A stretch of DNA of 36,823 nt from Armatimonadota bacterium (GCA_025353925.1 JANXNV010000096.1:1-36823), one strand, 5' to 3'; counted from the stretch's first letter, positions 8,701 through 16,479 are shown. The notes: generated from the letters alone by a model not told the origin. Numbers and translations: made by a program.

Positions 8701-8769
8701 ATCGGCTACGAGACCGCGCCGGGACAGGGCACGACTTTCCATATCGATTTGCAGGAGCATCAGTCATGA
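5722..8769 (+). CDS. Multi-PAS sensor histidine kinase
   Basis: A 1015-residue kinase. Two N-terminal membrane helices (about 25-48 and 51-71) are followed by a coiled linker and five PAS modules starting near residues 104, 228, 350, 510 and 660, then HisKA and HATPase_c domains. The phosphorylated histidine is His798 in VVSHELRTPLTS. ATP-site motifs are TNLISNAVKFS (N box), DHGPGIP (G1) and GGTGLGLSIC (G2). Another coiled segment (REERTADLEL-like, EQRVEERTKAL) separates PAS modules. Its stop overlaps the ATG of the following receiver (ATGA), its evident partner. There are no extracytoplasmic sensor domains, so the signals are probably cytosolic or redox cues read by the PAS domains. Confidence 0.93.
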   Translation: MTKTDFLSELKQALSEERLPERTRVRLLPVLVLASMGTVAGCLWEALASPGVVVEGLLIASLLAWAIYQTQTAKLRAQVVGKINQQLNAQVAELWRTEQALRSSEARFEAFMDNSPAVALIKDEAGRYVYLNKQFAERFGIDRADWLGKTAHEMLPGAIAETITADAKQAEGSEEAWQTLDHIPTVDDPDCRWLSLRFPFRDSSGARFLGCVSIDFSQQQRAEDRRREAADKLEAVVEASPLAIFSFDCAGLIQSWSLGAERLFGWSEEEALGLEFPFVPAEQKEISKALITRLIHGETFTDVEATRRRRDGSTVETTISAAPLRDGEGRIVGAMALVGDITARKKNDEMRIRLGEILKATSDFVGMADAQGNILYHNQAFLKLAGGGVESIQGKNIREFHPAWASDLIAHEGIPTALREGSWSGETAFITAQGVEVPISQVIIAHTSPRGELMGTSTIARDISERIRSEEELRQSYAKLEGRVHERTADLELVNEWLHDEIAVRQQAEETLRASEERYRFLADSMPQIVWTAKPGGETNYYNRRWHEYTGLPEMEIPETVWESIIHADDLPVLQKGWSSASASGQPYTWEYRLKRDSDQTYRWHLGRSVPLRDAAGAIIMWVGTGTDIDDFKQAEAALRRLNNELEQRVEERTKALHAEQKFLVALLDNLQEGIVACDAQGALTVFNQATRDFHGLPEEPLPAFDWAERYSLFHADGVTPMEMRDIPLFRAWNGEIVRQDEMVIVPKVGKTRTLLANGQAIRDPEGNVLGAVVAMQDITERKAMDRIQNEFISVVSHELRTPLTSIRGALGLIDGGIAGEIAPQAQTLIKIAYNNTERLVRLVNDILDIEKIEAGEMELSMRPVPLTPLLVQTLAGMAGYAGQYDVALEMPEALPEFTVCADTDRLTQVLTNLISNAVKFSPPGGTVQVSAKAYAGRVRVSVSDHGPGIPLEFQERIFQKFAQADSADTRQRGGTGLGLSICKALVEKFGGTIGYETAPGQGTTFHIDLQEHQS

Positions 8770-9182
8770 GCGAAGCCAACCCACTCCCCAATAAACTACT
8801 CCCCGAGAAGCCTGTTGTGCTGCTGGTCGAAGATGAGGCCGATATCGCGCATATTCTCACGTTCGTCCTGGAGCACGAAGGCTGCACCGTAGTCCACGCC
8901 GACGACGGCCTGAAGGCGGTGGAGATGATCCGCATCATGCCTCCGCCCAAACTGATCCTGCTGGACATCATGCTGCCGCGCATGGACGGCATGCTGGTGA
9001 TCCCCTATATCCGCAGCCGCCCCGGCTGGGAGGAGGTACCCATCGTCATGCTGACCGCCAAAGCGGGCACCGAAGACGTTTTCCGGGCAATCGACTCGGG
9101 AGCAAACTCCTACATCACCAAACCCTTCCAGCCCATCGAGCTGATGGCCCGCCTGCGAACGTTTCTGGGCACGGCAGATTAG
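8766..9182 (+). CDS. Single-domain response regulator, kinase partner
   Basis: A 138-residue receiver-only protein. The phosphoacceptor is Asp67 (ILLDIMLP), the acidic pocket is VEDEAD (21-26) and the conserved lysine is Lys119 (ITKPFQP). Its ATG overlaps the kinase stop as ATGA, so it is translationally coupled to the kinase. It has no output domain and must act through protein contacts or a phosphorelay. It resembles the receiver at 5205 so closely in the alpha4-beta5-alpha5 surface (VMLTA, GA-YITKPFQP-ELMAR) that cross-phosphorylation is likely. Confidence 0.92.
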   Translation: MSEANPLPNKLLPEKPVVLLVEDEADIAHILTFVLEHEGCTVVHADDGLKAVEMIRIMPPPKLILLDIMLPRMDGMLVIPYIRSRPGWEEVPIVMLTAKAGTEDVFRAIDSGANSYITKPFQPIELMARLRTFLGTAD

Positions 9183-9224
9183 CACGCAGGAAAACTGACG
9201 CCAGCCGCCGAACCTTGCGCCCAT

Positions 9225-10547
9225 ATGGACAGCGCACCCACGACACGAGCCACGGTCGCCGAAGGCGATTCGCGTTCTCCCCTCTCCACCGCCGGAGTCT
9301 TCTGGTACGTCCTGGCGAACCTCGGCTACGGCGCGTTTTACGCGTTTAATAACTTCGTCATCCCGCTATGGCTGAAAAGCTTTACAAGCAATGCCGTTCT
9401 GCTGGGCCTCATGGGCGGCTCGCACTCGTTCGAAGGCGTGTTTATCCAGCCGATTGTCGGCTCCATCAGTGACCGGCTGGCGGGGCCGGGCGGACGGCGT
9501 CGGCCTTTTATGCGGGTCTTTATCGCCCTCTCCGCCCTGTTTCTGCTGCTGGCACCGGTGGCGGCTCTTTTGCCTCCGGTGCTGCGGCTGACCGGGATCA
9601 TCACGTGCATTTTCCTGTTCACGCTGACATTCAATGTCGCCATGGACCCCTATCAGGCACTGCTGGCGGACATCACTACGCCGACCCAGCAGGGCAAGGT
9701 CACCGGAACCTGGTACTTTGTGGGAGCCTTCGGGCAGGTGCTGATCCTCGCCCTTATTGCCGTCCTGCACCTGAATCTGGCGGTCGGCTTCGCGCTGGTC
9801 GGTCTGCTCATGCTGGCGACGACACTCCTCACCTGCGCCCGGACAGCCGAGCCGCAAGTCCATACGCCGCCTGAGACGCGCCGGGGCCACTGGGACGACA
9901 TCAAGCTGGCCCTGGCCGGGCTGCGGCTTCTGAAGCAGGCGCGGGCGTACTACGCCATGTTCTTTCTCTTCGGGGCTGGGGTCGGGGCCGTGACCCCGTA
10001 CCTGACACTCTTTATCGAGAGAATCACCCACTGCGCCGACAATCCTCTCCACCCCGACCAGCCGAACCACACGCCCGCACTGCTGCTCTCCGTGCTGCTG
10101 CTGGCCAGCACGGGTGTCGGCAGCCTGATTTTTGGGTTGCTGGTCAACCGCTTCGGTCCGAAACGACTGCTGCTGCTGAGCCTGGGGCTGATCGCAGTCG
10201 CCGCCGGGAATGCCCTCTGGGTGACCACGCTGCCGCAGGTCGCGGCCATTATGTTCCTGGCGGGCCTGGGGATCGGAGCGCAGAACGCCTCGGCTTACCC
10301 CTTGCTGACCCGGCTGGTGCCGCCGAAAGAGATCGGCTTTTATGTCGGCCTGCAAACAGCGGCGGCGTCCATCGCCGGGCCGGGTTCCGTCTGGCTGACG
10401 GGAACCTTGATCAATCACTCCGGCTACCGGGTCATCTTCGCCGTCTGCGCCGTGTTTCTGGTTCTTGCCATCGCCGCCCTGTCCTTTCTGCAGGAGGAGC
10501 GGGCACCGGAAGAAATCGCCTTGCGGGAGCGGGAGATCGCGGCGTGA
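9225..10547 (+). CDS. Major facilitator superfamily transporter
   Basis: A 440-residue protein with about twelve predicted membrane helices. The loop between helices 2 and 3 carries the MFS signature SISDRLAGPGGRRRPF, where the SDR and GRRRPF parts resemble SLC45/sugar:cation symporter-like members. Conserved glycines (GLMGGSHSFEGVFIQPI) and a second-half loop (NRFGPKRLLLL) support the fold. The substrate is unknown; a sugar or small organic compound is plausible. The gene follows the receiver by 42 bases and its stop overlaps the GTG of the acyltransferase gene, so it could be in the same transcript. Confidence 0.88.
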   Translation: MDSAPTTRATVAEGDSRSPLSTAGVFWYVLANLGYGAFYAFNNFVIPLWLKSFTSNAVLLGLMGGSHSFEGVFIQPIVGSISDRLAGPGGRRRPFMRVFIALSALFLLLAPVAALLPPVLRLTGIITCIFLFTLTFNVAMDPYQALLADITTPTQQGKVTGTWYFVGAFGQVLILALIAVLHLNLAVGFALVGLLMLATTLLTCARTAEPQVHTPPETRRGHWDDIKLALAGLRLLKQARAYYAMFFLFGAGVGAVTPYLTLFIERITHCADNPLHPDQPNHTPALLLSVLLLASTGVGSLIFGLLVNRFGPKRLLLLSLGLIAVAAGNALWVTTLPQVAAIMFLAGLGIGAQNASAYPLLTRLVPPKEIGFYVGLQTAAASIAGPGSVWLTGTLINHSGYRVIFAVCAVFLVLAIAALSFLQEERAPEEIALREREIAA

Positions 10548-11182
10548 TCTACTTCCTGGCCTACCCCGCCGTCTTCGCCGTCATGCGGCTGCTGATGCGT
10601 GTTTTGGGGCGATTGACGGCGAGCGGCGAGTCGAATGTTCCGCGCCGGGGCGGGGTGCTCTACTGCCCGAACCATTCCAGCGACTGCGATCCGGTCGCCA
10701 TCTTCGTCTCCGCCCCGCGCCGCTGCTGGATGATCGGCAAAAGCGAGCTGTTCGACATTCCGCGCCTGGGCTGGTTCTTTGCCCACTTTCAAGCGTTCCC
10801 CATCAAGCGCGGCAGCCCGGACCGGGCCGCACTGCGTCGTGCCGAGGCCCTGCTGAAGTCCGGCGAGGCATTGCTGCTCTTTCCCGAAGGCCGCCTCTCG
10901 GAAGACGGCCACCTTCAGACCCTTCAGCCGGGAGCCGCCCTGCTCTCTCTGCGTACCGGTGCCCCGATTGTCCCCATCGGCCTCCAAAATACGAACCGCA
11001 TCATGCCGTACGGGGCCGTCCGCCCTCAGTACTCGCCGGCTCCCGTCACCGTCACCTACGGCCCTCCCATCGACCCGCGCTCCTACACCCACCTGCCGCG
11101 CGGGGAAGCTCTGGCCGCGATCACGCGTAAGTTAGGCGAAGAATTGGCTGAGACGGCACTTCTTAACACAAACTTAATCTAA
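10544..11182 (+). CDS. plsC: 1-acyl-sn-glycerol-3-phosphate acyltransferase (PlsC-like)
   Basis: A 212-residue acyltransferase of the PlsC/LPLAT family. The catalytic HX4D motif is NHSSDCDP. The substrate-binding block is FPEGRLSEDG, and a later VPIGLQ segment matches motif IV. The N-terminus is hydrophobic, as is normal for this membrane-associated family that acylates lysophosphatidate with acyl-CoA or acyl-ACP. It starts at GTG 10544, overlapping the MFS stop (GTGA). Its last codons overlap the first unit of the CTTAAY array at 11162, so the downstream promoter begins inside this gene. Exact acceptor specificity is not certain. Confidence 0.88.
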   Translation: MIYFLAYPAVFAVMRLLMRVLGRLTASGESNVPRRGGVLYCPNHSSDCDPVAIFVSAPRRCWMIGKSELFDIPRLGWFFAHFQAFPIKRGSPDRAALRRAEALLKSGEALLLFPEGRLSEDGHLQTLQPGAALLSLRTGAPIVPIGLQNTNRIMPYGAVRPQYSPAPVTVTYGPPIDPRSYTHLPRGEALAAITRKLGEELAETALLNTNLI

Positions 11183-11228
11183 GCTTAATCTTGTCTTAAT
11201 ATAAACTCCGCCTGCTATCCTGTATAAT
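11162..11228 (+). promoter_or_regulatory. Pho-box-like array and promoter of the prepilin-like gene
   Basis: Four CTTAAY hexamers begin at 11162, 11173, 11184 and 11195, an exact 11-bp period, with spacers ACAAA, CTAAG and CTTGT. A TATAAT at 11223-11228 follows 22 bases after the array; TATCCT at 11216 is an alternative -10. Direct repeats with an 11-bp period are the known binding pattern of PhoB/PhoP/SphR-type OmpR-family regulators, and the cyanobacterial Pho box has a CTTAACC core. Binding by a Pho regulator is inference; the array itself is directly visible. Confidence 0.7.
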
Positions 11229-11269
11229 AACAGCGAAAAGATCCATTCTAAACCAGAGGAGTTTACTTT

Positions 11270-12223
<954 letters not shown>

Positions 12224-12248
12224 TCCCATCCCCCTCGACCCAAGAAGT

Positions 12249-12277
12249 CCGCGACCATCACTGGTCGCGGGCTTTTT
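12249..12277 (+). terminator. Intrinsic terminator of the prepilin-like gene
   Basis: A perfect 9-bp stem CCGCGACCA/TGGTCGCGG with a TCAC tetraloop is followed by GGC and five Ts. It lies 26 bases after the stop codon, between this gene and the convergent GlpD-like gene. Confidence 0.92.
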
Positions 12278-12306
12278 CTCGTGAGATGAAGACTCAAAAA
12301 TCGTGA

Positions 12307-13785
12307 TTACAGCACTCGAAAGGCCTGTGACAATGCCGCTTCGGCTTCCCAGGCCTTGACTTCCGCGGCCTGCCGGACGGCGTCCCAACCCAGCAAAGCG
12401 GCCATTTCGGCCTGAACCAGTGGAACTGCCGAGCGGCCCTGATCGGACGACCAGAACAGGGAAGTGCGGCGCAGGAGGAAGTCGTTGAGTGTGAGGCACT
12501 CTTCCAAATCTACCGCATGGGCGACAGCGGACTTCAAAGACGCTTCCTCCCAGGCGGTCACGAGAGGCTTACCGAAACCGATGGGCAGCGGCGTGACGGC
12601 GGTGCGGCAGGGCGGGGTCGAGAGGGACCGGCCCAGCTTGCGGCAGGCGAGATCGATCACCTCTTCCGCCAGGCTGCGGCAGGAAAGCAGGCTGCCGCCT
12701 GCCGCCGAGACGAGGCCGCCCAGGCCGCCGACGACGGCGTGATCGATCACCAGGGGCAGGAACGTATCCGGCAGAGCGGGCGGGCCGGGGAACGGCGGCG
12801 AGACGCGCAGCGCAGCCTGGGCGTGTACGGAATGCTCCCACTCAGCCTCCGGCAGGTACTCGCGAAACGGCTGCAGCAGAGCGGCCACTTCGCCGCCCGT
12901 CGCGTAGAGTGCGTCCGGGGAATGTTCGTCGAAACTCGTCTCCGACATCCCCAGCAGCGACAGGCCAAGCCAGGGGACGGCAAACAGCGTCCCGGCATCA
13001 CCCTCACGCGGGAAAAGGAGCGCGTCCCGGCCACCGCGCAGGACCGGCAGAGCCACCGAAACGCATTTGCGGCGCATCGCAGGCACCCCGGCTAGCCCCT
13101 TGACCTGCCGGTCGACATCCGGCAGACCGGCCCCAGTGGCATTCAGGACGAGGGCGGACACGGTTTCCCCCGACTCACCGGTCAAGAGATTTGTCCAGCG
13201 AATCCCCTCCACGTTCTCTCGCCGCCGGGCCGCCGGGCGGTGCCGCAGGCCGTCTACGCGTGTGTGCGTGTGCAGCACTGCCCCATGCGCCTGGGCATCC
13301 AGCGCGATCTCCAGTGCCAGGCTAGCAGGGTTCGGAACCGCCGCCTCCCAGACCAGTGCCGCGCCGCCCAGTCCGCGGGGGTTCAGGCTTGGCTCCCGCT
13401 CCCGCGCCTCCGCCGCCGAGAGGATCTGATGCAAGGGTAGAGACTTATCGAAGCTGAGGGCGTCGGTCAGAGCCAGGCTGGCCCGCAGGCGTGCCTGCAC
13501 CCGCAGGCTGGAATCGTAAAAGGGGATCAAGCAGGGGAGTGGAACGACCTGCGACGCAGCGATGTGCAGCAGCACTTCACGCTCGTGGAGCTGTTCGCGC
13601 ACCTGAGTAAAGTCGAGGGTCTCCAGTCCGCGCAGCCCGGCCCCGAGCACTCGTGATCCATGCGCGGTCGCGCCCGCCCCGAAATCCGCCGCCTCAAACA
13701 GAGCGACCGACAGGCCGCGCAACGCGGCATCCCGCGCTGCACTTGCCCCCAGCAATCCCCCGCCAATCACCACGAGATCTATCAT
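12307..13785 (-). CDS. glpD: Glycerol-3-phosphate dehydrogenase/oxidase-like FAD protein (GlpD-like)
   Basis: 492 residues, the usual GlpD length. The N-terminal FAD-binding fold is VVIGGGLLGASAARDAALRG, followed by FEAADFGAGATAHGSRVLGA, then REQLHEREVLLHIA, matching the arrangement in GlpD/GlpA. The family oxidises glycerol-3-phosphate to dihydroxyacetone phosphate and feeds electrons to quinone. The usual HGGLRYLE segment reads LGAGLRGLE here, so the active-site region is divergent and the exact substrate is not assured. It is transcribed toward the prepilin gene terminator. Upstream, TATACT sits eight bases before ATG 13785 with no ribosome site, so the mRNA is probably almost leaderless. 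The Pho-box-like array at 13923 is about 140 bp upstream, facing away. Confidence 0.8.
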   Translation of the reverse strand: MIDLVVIGGGLLGASAARDAALRGLSVALFEAADFGAGATAHGSRVLGAGLRGLETLDFTQVREQLHEREVLLHIAASQVVPLPCLIPFYDSSLRVQARLRASLALTDALSFDKSLPLHQILSAAEAREREPSLNPRGLGGAALVWEAAVPNPASLALEIALDAQAHGAVLHTHTRVDGLRHRPAARRRENVEGIRWTNLLTGESGETVSALVLNATGAGLPDVDRQVKGLAGVPAMRRKCVSVALPVLRGGRDALLFPREGDAGTLFAVPWLGLSLLGMSETSFDEHSPDALYATGGEVAALLQPFREYLPEAEWEHSVHAQAALRVSPPFPGPPALPDTFLPLVIDHAVVGGLGGLVSAAGGSLLSCRSLAEEVIDLACRKLGRSLSTPPCRTAVTPLPIGFGKPLVTAWEEASLKSAVAHAVDLEECLTLNDFLLRRTSLFWSSDQGRSAVPLVQAEMAALLGWDAVRQAAEVKAWEAEAALSQAFRVL

Positions 13786-13793
13786 TGGAGTTA

Positions 13794-13822
13794 AGTATAC
13801 ACGATTTGGAACTGATGTGACA
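13794..13822 (-). promoter_or_regulatory. Probable glpD promoter, near-leaderless
   Basis: On the minus strand TATACT (13799-13794) is preceded directly by GTG and followed by eight bases to the ATG. The -35 region (TGTCAC at 17 bp) is a poor match. No Shine-Dalgarno sequence fits between the -10 box and the start. Confidence 0.45.
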
Positions 13823-13884
13823 CATGGTCGCCGTCACGCCTCCGTGACTAGGATCGGCTAACCTGTAAGGGCGCGGACGGAGAC

Positions 13885-13912
13885 GAGAGGGCGCGGCAAG
13901 CAGCGCCCCTAC
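13885..13912 (-). repeat. Divergent REP-like palindrome
   Basis: Read on the minus strand it starts GTAGGGGCG and ends GCGCCCTC around a CTGCTTGCC centre, the same plan as the three GTAGGGGCGGGGCTTGCCCC elements at 17934, 28353 and 28454 but with several arm changes. It lies between the glpD promoter and the Pho-box-like array. A partial second arm (GTAAGGGCGCGGAC) precedes it at 13864. Confidence 0.55.
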
Positions 13913-13922
13913 GGGGTGACCA

Positions 13923-13977
13923 CTTAACCCAAACTTAATCTTCCCTTAACCCCCTCTTAATATCCATGTATTATAAT
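13923..13977 (+). promoter_or_regulatory. Pho-box-like array with perfect -10, ahead of small RNA/leader
   Basis: Four hexamers CTTAAC, CTTAAT, CTTAAC, CTTAAT start at 13923, 13934, 13945 and 13956, an exact 11-bp period, with spacers CCAAA, CTTCC and CCCCT. TATAAT follows at 13972-13977, leaving 10 bases after the last hexamer. That is the spacing known for PhoB-type activated promoters, where the array replaces the -35 box. The first half is nearly identical to the array at 11162. Expected transcription start is near 13984. Confidence 0.75.
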
Positions 13978-13983
13978 AAAATG

Positions 13984-14059
13984 TGGCTGAGGTTGAGAGA
14001 CCTCCCATTGCTCATCCCCTTTACTCAGGCTGCGGCTTCCGGCTGCAGCCTCTTTTTTT
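13984..14059 (+). ncRNA. Candidate Pho-controlled small RNA or terminated leader
   Basis: The predicted transcript of about 76 nt runs from the TATAAT at 13972 to a strong terminator. It contains a 6-bp hairpin GAGGTT-GAGA-GACCTC (13989-14004) closed by a GNRA tetraloop, a pyrimidine-rich single-stranded linker (CCATTGCTCATCCCC and on), and the terminator hairpin. This three-part plan is typical of trans-acting small RNAs. Because the methyltransferase ATG lies 18 bases after the T-run with no separate promoter visible, it may instead be an attenuated leader. GGCTG at 13985-13989 can pair with CAGCC in the terminator arm and could serve as an antiterminator. The sequence alone cannot choose between these. 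Confidence 0.6.
14027..14059 (+). terminator. Intrinsic terminator upstream of the methyltransferase start
   Basis: A perfect 7-bp stem AGGCTGC (14027-14033) with GCAGCCT (14045-14051) encloses an 11-nt loop containing a CCGG self-pair, and is followed by C and seven Ts (14053-14059). It ends the short transcript from the array promoter. Confidence 0.88.
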
Positions 14060-14076
14060 CGGGTACACTCTCAGGT

Positions 14077-14835
14077 ATGCCCGTTGAAGAAATTCCTGAA
14101 GAACACACCTACTTGGAAGGCTTTATTTCCGTCAGCTCGGCCCTCGTGGGAGGAAGACGTGAGATCTATTCGATCCAAATCCGCACCGGCAAAGACGATG
14201 GGCAGATACGGCATCTGGAGAGCTTGGCACGCAAGGCACGAATTTTGGTGGAGCGGGTCTCGGGGGAAGTGATTGATGCACTGGCGGGAGGCCGGACACA
14301 CGGCGGGGTGCTGGCCCGGGTCGGGCCGTACCGGTTTGCGGAGATCGAGGGCCTGACAGCCGGGGCGAGGGCTCCGTTTATTGCCATGATCGACGGAGTG
14401 GAGGACCCCTTCAACTTTGGCAGCTCCGTCCGCGCCCTATACGCCGCCGGGGCCGACGGCCTGGTCCTGCGGCCCCGCAACTGGCTTTCGGCGGCGGGGG
14501 TCGTGGCCCGTGCGTCGGCAGGCACCTCCGAGATGATTCCCACTGCCCTCTGCGAGACCGCCGCCGAGGCCGCCGCCCACTTCCGCACCCTCGGCCTCGC
14601 GGTCGCCTGTGCGACCGATGAGCGCGGCAGCACATCGATTTACGATGCCGACCTGACCCAGCCACTATTTTTACTCATCGGCGGTGAAAAGCGCGGGATC
14701 ACCCGGTCTTTCTCAGACAGTGCCGATCTGAAGCTGCGGATTCCCTATGGCCGCCCGATGCCGCACTCGCTGGGGACGGCCTCGGCCACGGCGATTATTG
14801 CGTTTGAGCTGATGCGGCAGCGGACAGCCGGGTAA
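14077..14835 (+). CDS. SpoU/TrmH-family RNA 2'-O-ribose methyltransferase
   Basis: 252 residues from ATG 14077. The SPOUT knot is clear: IDGVEDPFNFGSSVRALYAAG (motif 1), a middle segment LFLLIGGEKRGI (motif 2) and [19 protein letters not shown] (motif 3). These bind S-adenosylmethionine and methylate the 2'-OH of an rRNA or tRNA ribose. The frame is open back to 13966, but that stretch contains the -10 box and the terminator, so the shorter start is right. Expression probably depends on readthrough of the terminator just upstream. The 3' end overlaps the convergent MoxR gene by 41 bp. The exact RNA target is unknown. Confidence 0.87.
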   Translation: MPVEEIPEEHTYLEGFISVSSALVGGRREIYSIQIRTGKDDGQIRHLESLARKARILVERVSGEVIDALAGGRTHGGVLARVGPYRFAEIEGLTAGARAPFIAMIDGVEDPFNFGSSVRALYAAGADGLVLRPRNWLSAAGVVARASAGTSEMIPTALCETAAEAAAHFRTLGLAVACATDERGSTSIYDADLTQPLFLLIGGEKRGITRSFSDSADLKLRIPYGRPMPHSLGTASATAIIAFELMRQRTAG

Positions 14836-15799
14836 GGACATCCCGCACGACGGCATCCGCGCCGATTCCCTCCGCTTCGCCCTCGAAGTTCAGAATCAGC
14901 CGATGCCGCAGAGCTGCCGGGGCGACCGACGTGATGTCGTCGTAAGCAACGTTGTAACGCCCGTCCAGCAAAGCCCGGATTTTGGCCGCCAGCACCAGGG
15001 CCTGCGCCCCGCGCGGGGAGGCTCCGAAGCGGACGAACTGGTTGACCATCGGAGTCGCGACCTCCGAGCGCGGATGGGTGGCGAGGATGACCCGAACGGC
15101 GAAGTCCCGAACGTGCGAAGCAATCGGCACTTCGCGGGCAACCTGACGCATGGCCAGAATCTGCGGCCCGTCCAGCACCTTTTCTACCTGGGCAACTTCC
15201 GCCCCCGTGGTCCGCTCCACGATCGCCGACAGCTCGCCTAGGGTCGGCGAGGGAACGATCAGCTTGAACAGAAAGCGGTCGAGCTGCGCTTCCGGCAGAG
15301 GGTAGGTGCCTTCCATCTCAATCGGGTTCTGGGTCGCCAGCACGAAAAACGGCTCTTCCAGGAGGTACTGCTTGCCGGAGACCGTGACTGAGTGCTCCTG
15401 CATGGCTTCGAGCATCGCCGACTGCGTTTTGGGCGTCGCCCGGTTGATTTCATCCGCCAGCACGATATTGGCGAAGACCGGCCCCGGCTGGAACTGAAAA
15501 ATCTTGCGGCCCGAGGCATCTTCCATCAGGATATTCGTGCCCGTGATATCGGCAGGCATCAGGTCCGGCGTAAACTGCACCCGGTTGAAGTTCAGGTCCA
15601 GCACCTGCGACAGTGTCCGCACCAGCAGCGTTTTGCCTAGCCCCGGCACCCCTTCCAGCAGCGTATGCCCCCCGGACAGCAGGCAGATCAGCACCCCATC
15701 CACAATATCGGTCTGTCCGACGATGACCTTGCCGACCTCCGCCCGGACACGGGCAAAATCCGTCTTAAACTGCCCGATAGTCGCTTCATTGATTTCCAT
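14795..15799 (-). CDS. MoxR-family AAA+ ATPase
   Basis: 334 residues from ATG 15799 ([12 protein letters not shown]). Walker A is EGVPGLGKT, Walker B is IVLADEINR, sensor 1 is [20 protein letters not shown] and the arginine-finger region is QLDRFLF, all standard for MoxR ATPases. These usually act as chaperones that insert metal cofactors or activate von Willebrand factor-type partners. A DUF58/VWA operon partner is normal, but none lies in the visible neighbourhood, so this one is an orphan or its partners are elsewhere. The C-terminus overlaps the 3' end of the methyltransferase gene on the other strand. An in-frame start at 15862 adds a non-conserved 21 residues. Confidence 0.92.
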   Translation of the reverse strand: MEINEATIGQFKTDFARVRAEVGKVIVGQTDIVDGVLICLLSGGHTLLEGVPGLGKTLLVRTLSQVLDLNFNRVQFTPDLMPADITGTNILMEDASGRKIFQFQPGPVFANIVLADEINRATPKTQSAMLEAMQEHSVTVSGKQYLLEEPFFVLATQNPIEMEGTYPLPEAQLDRFLFKLIVPSPTLGELSAIVERTTGAEVAQVEKVLDGPQILAMRQVAREVPIASHVRDFAVRVILATHPRSEVATPMVNQFVRFGASPRGAQALVLAAKIRALLDGRYNVAYDDITSVAPAALRHRLILNFEGEAEGIGADAVVRDVLTRLSAAASAQTQ

Positions 15800-15913
15800 A
15801 GGGGTAAGTTCGCGAACGCCGCATGAAATCCTTCTCGGATACACCCGCCCAAGGAGGAACAAACGCAGTACTTGGCGAAAAACACCCGCAAGTTAAGTAA
15901 GGAGGGGAAGACG

Positions 15914-16429
15914 ATGTACTACTCTTCTCTGAGAATATCTGTCCTGGCGGCAACGCTGCTGCTCCCATTGAGCACGCGGGCGGTCGCGGCACAGGCTGGA
16001 ACTGCCGATGTTCAGAAAACTTTGTCGGGCTACTACGCGGCCCGAGATACGGCGTTTATGGCGAAAAACATCACGGCGACCCTGGCACACTATGCCCCGG
16101 ACTTTACCGGAGTCAGTGATGTAGGAAAGAAGCACGATCTAAAAGAGGAACGGGCCGACGTTCTCAAAACCTTTGCCCTGCCCGCGAAATCCACCGTCAC
16201 GCAGTCCACGATTGAGAAGCTTGCTTTGAACAAAAGTGGCAGCGAAGCGGTGGTCACCCTGCATAAGCACGGCATTCTGCTCTTCGCCGACCCGCAGACG
16301 GGTAAAAACAACGTTCTCGTGCTGGACGGCAGCGTTCAGGACACCTGGGCCAAGCGTCCCACCGGGTGGCAGCTCACGCACGAAGTCTCTTCGCCCATCA
16401 CCGCTACAATGAACGGCAGGCCGCTCTAG
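15914..16429 (+). CDS. Secreted NTF2-like protein (SnoaL/DUF4440 type)
   Basis: 171 residues from ATG 15914, chosen because AAGGAGGGG lies eight bases upstream and the protein then begins with a clean signal peptide (LRISVLAATLLLPL, cleavage near AVAAQA). The mature part has an N-terminal helix (VQKTLSGYYAARDTAFM), then HYAPDFTGVSD and a beta-rich half ending WQLTHEVSS, the cone-shaped NTF2-like pattern of SnoaL/DUF4440 proteins. Those bind small ligands or act as scaffolds. No catalytic function can be given. It diverges from moxR and is followed by the promoter of a small gene. Confidence 0.75.
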   Translation: MYYSSLRISVLAATLLLPLSTRAVAAQAGTADVQKTLSGYYAARDTAFMAKNITATLAHYAPDFTGVSDVGKKHDLKEERADVLKTFALPAKSTVTQSTIEKLALNKSGSEAVVTLHKHGILLFADPQTGKNNVLVLDGSVQDTWAKRPTGWQLTHEVSSPITATMNGRPL

Positions 16430-16470
16430 AAAATCCTTTGCGTCACAGCGTATTTCCCCGGCATAACTCA

Positions 16471-16479
16471 TGGTATAAT
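16471..16479 (+). promoter_or_regulatory. Extended -10 promoter of small gene at 16568
   Basis: TGGTATAAT is a perfect extended -10 element. The -35 region is weak, as expected for this class. It gives a 5' leader of about 80 nt ahead of the strong AGAAGGAG ribosome site at 16551. Confidence 0.6.

Noticed and set aside
12246-12280. Terminator at 12249 as an end signal for the GlpD-like gene as well
   Set aside because: On the minus strand the stem is not followed by a T-run, so I assign it only to the prepilin-like gene.
13966-14076. N-terminal extension of the SpoU methyltransferase starting at 13966 or 13981
   Set aside because: The stretch contains the -10 box, the GNRA hairpin and a strong terminator, so it is regulatory; the conserved protein starts at 14077.
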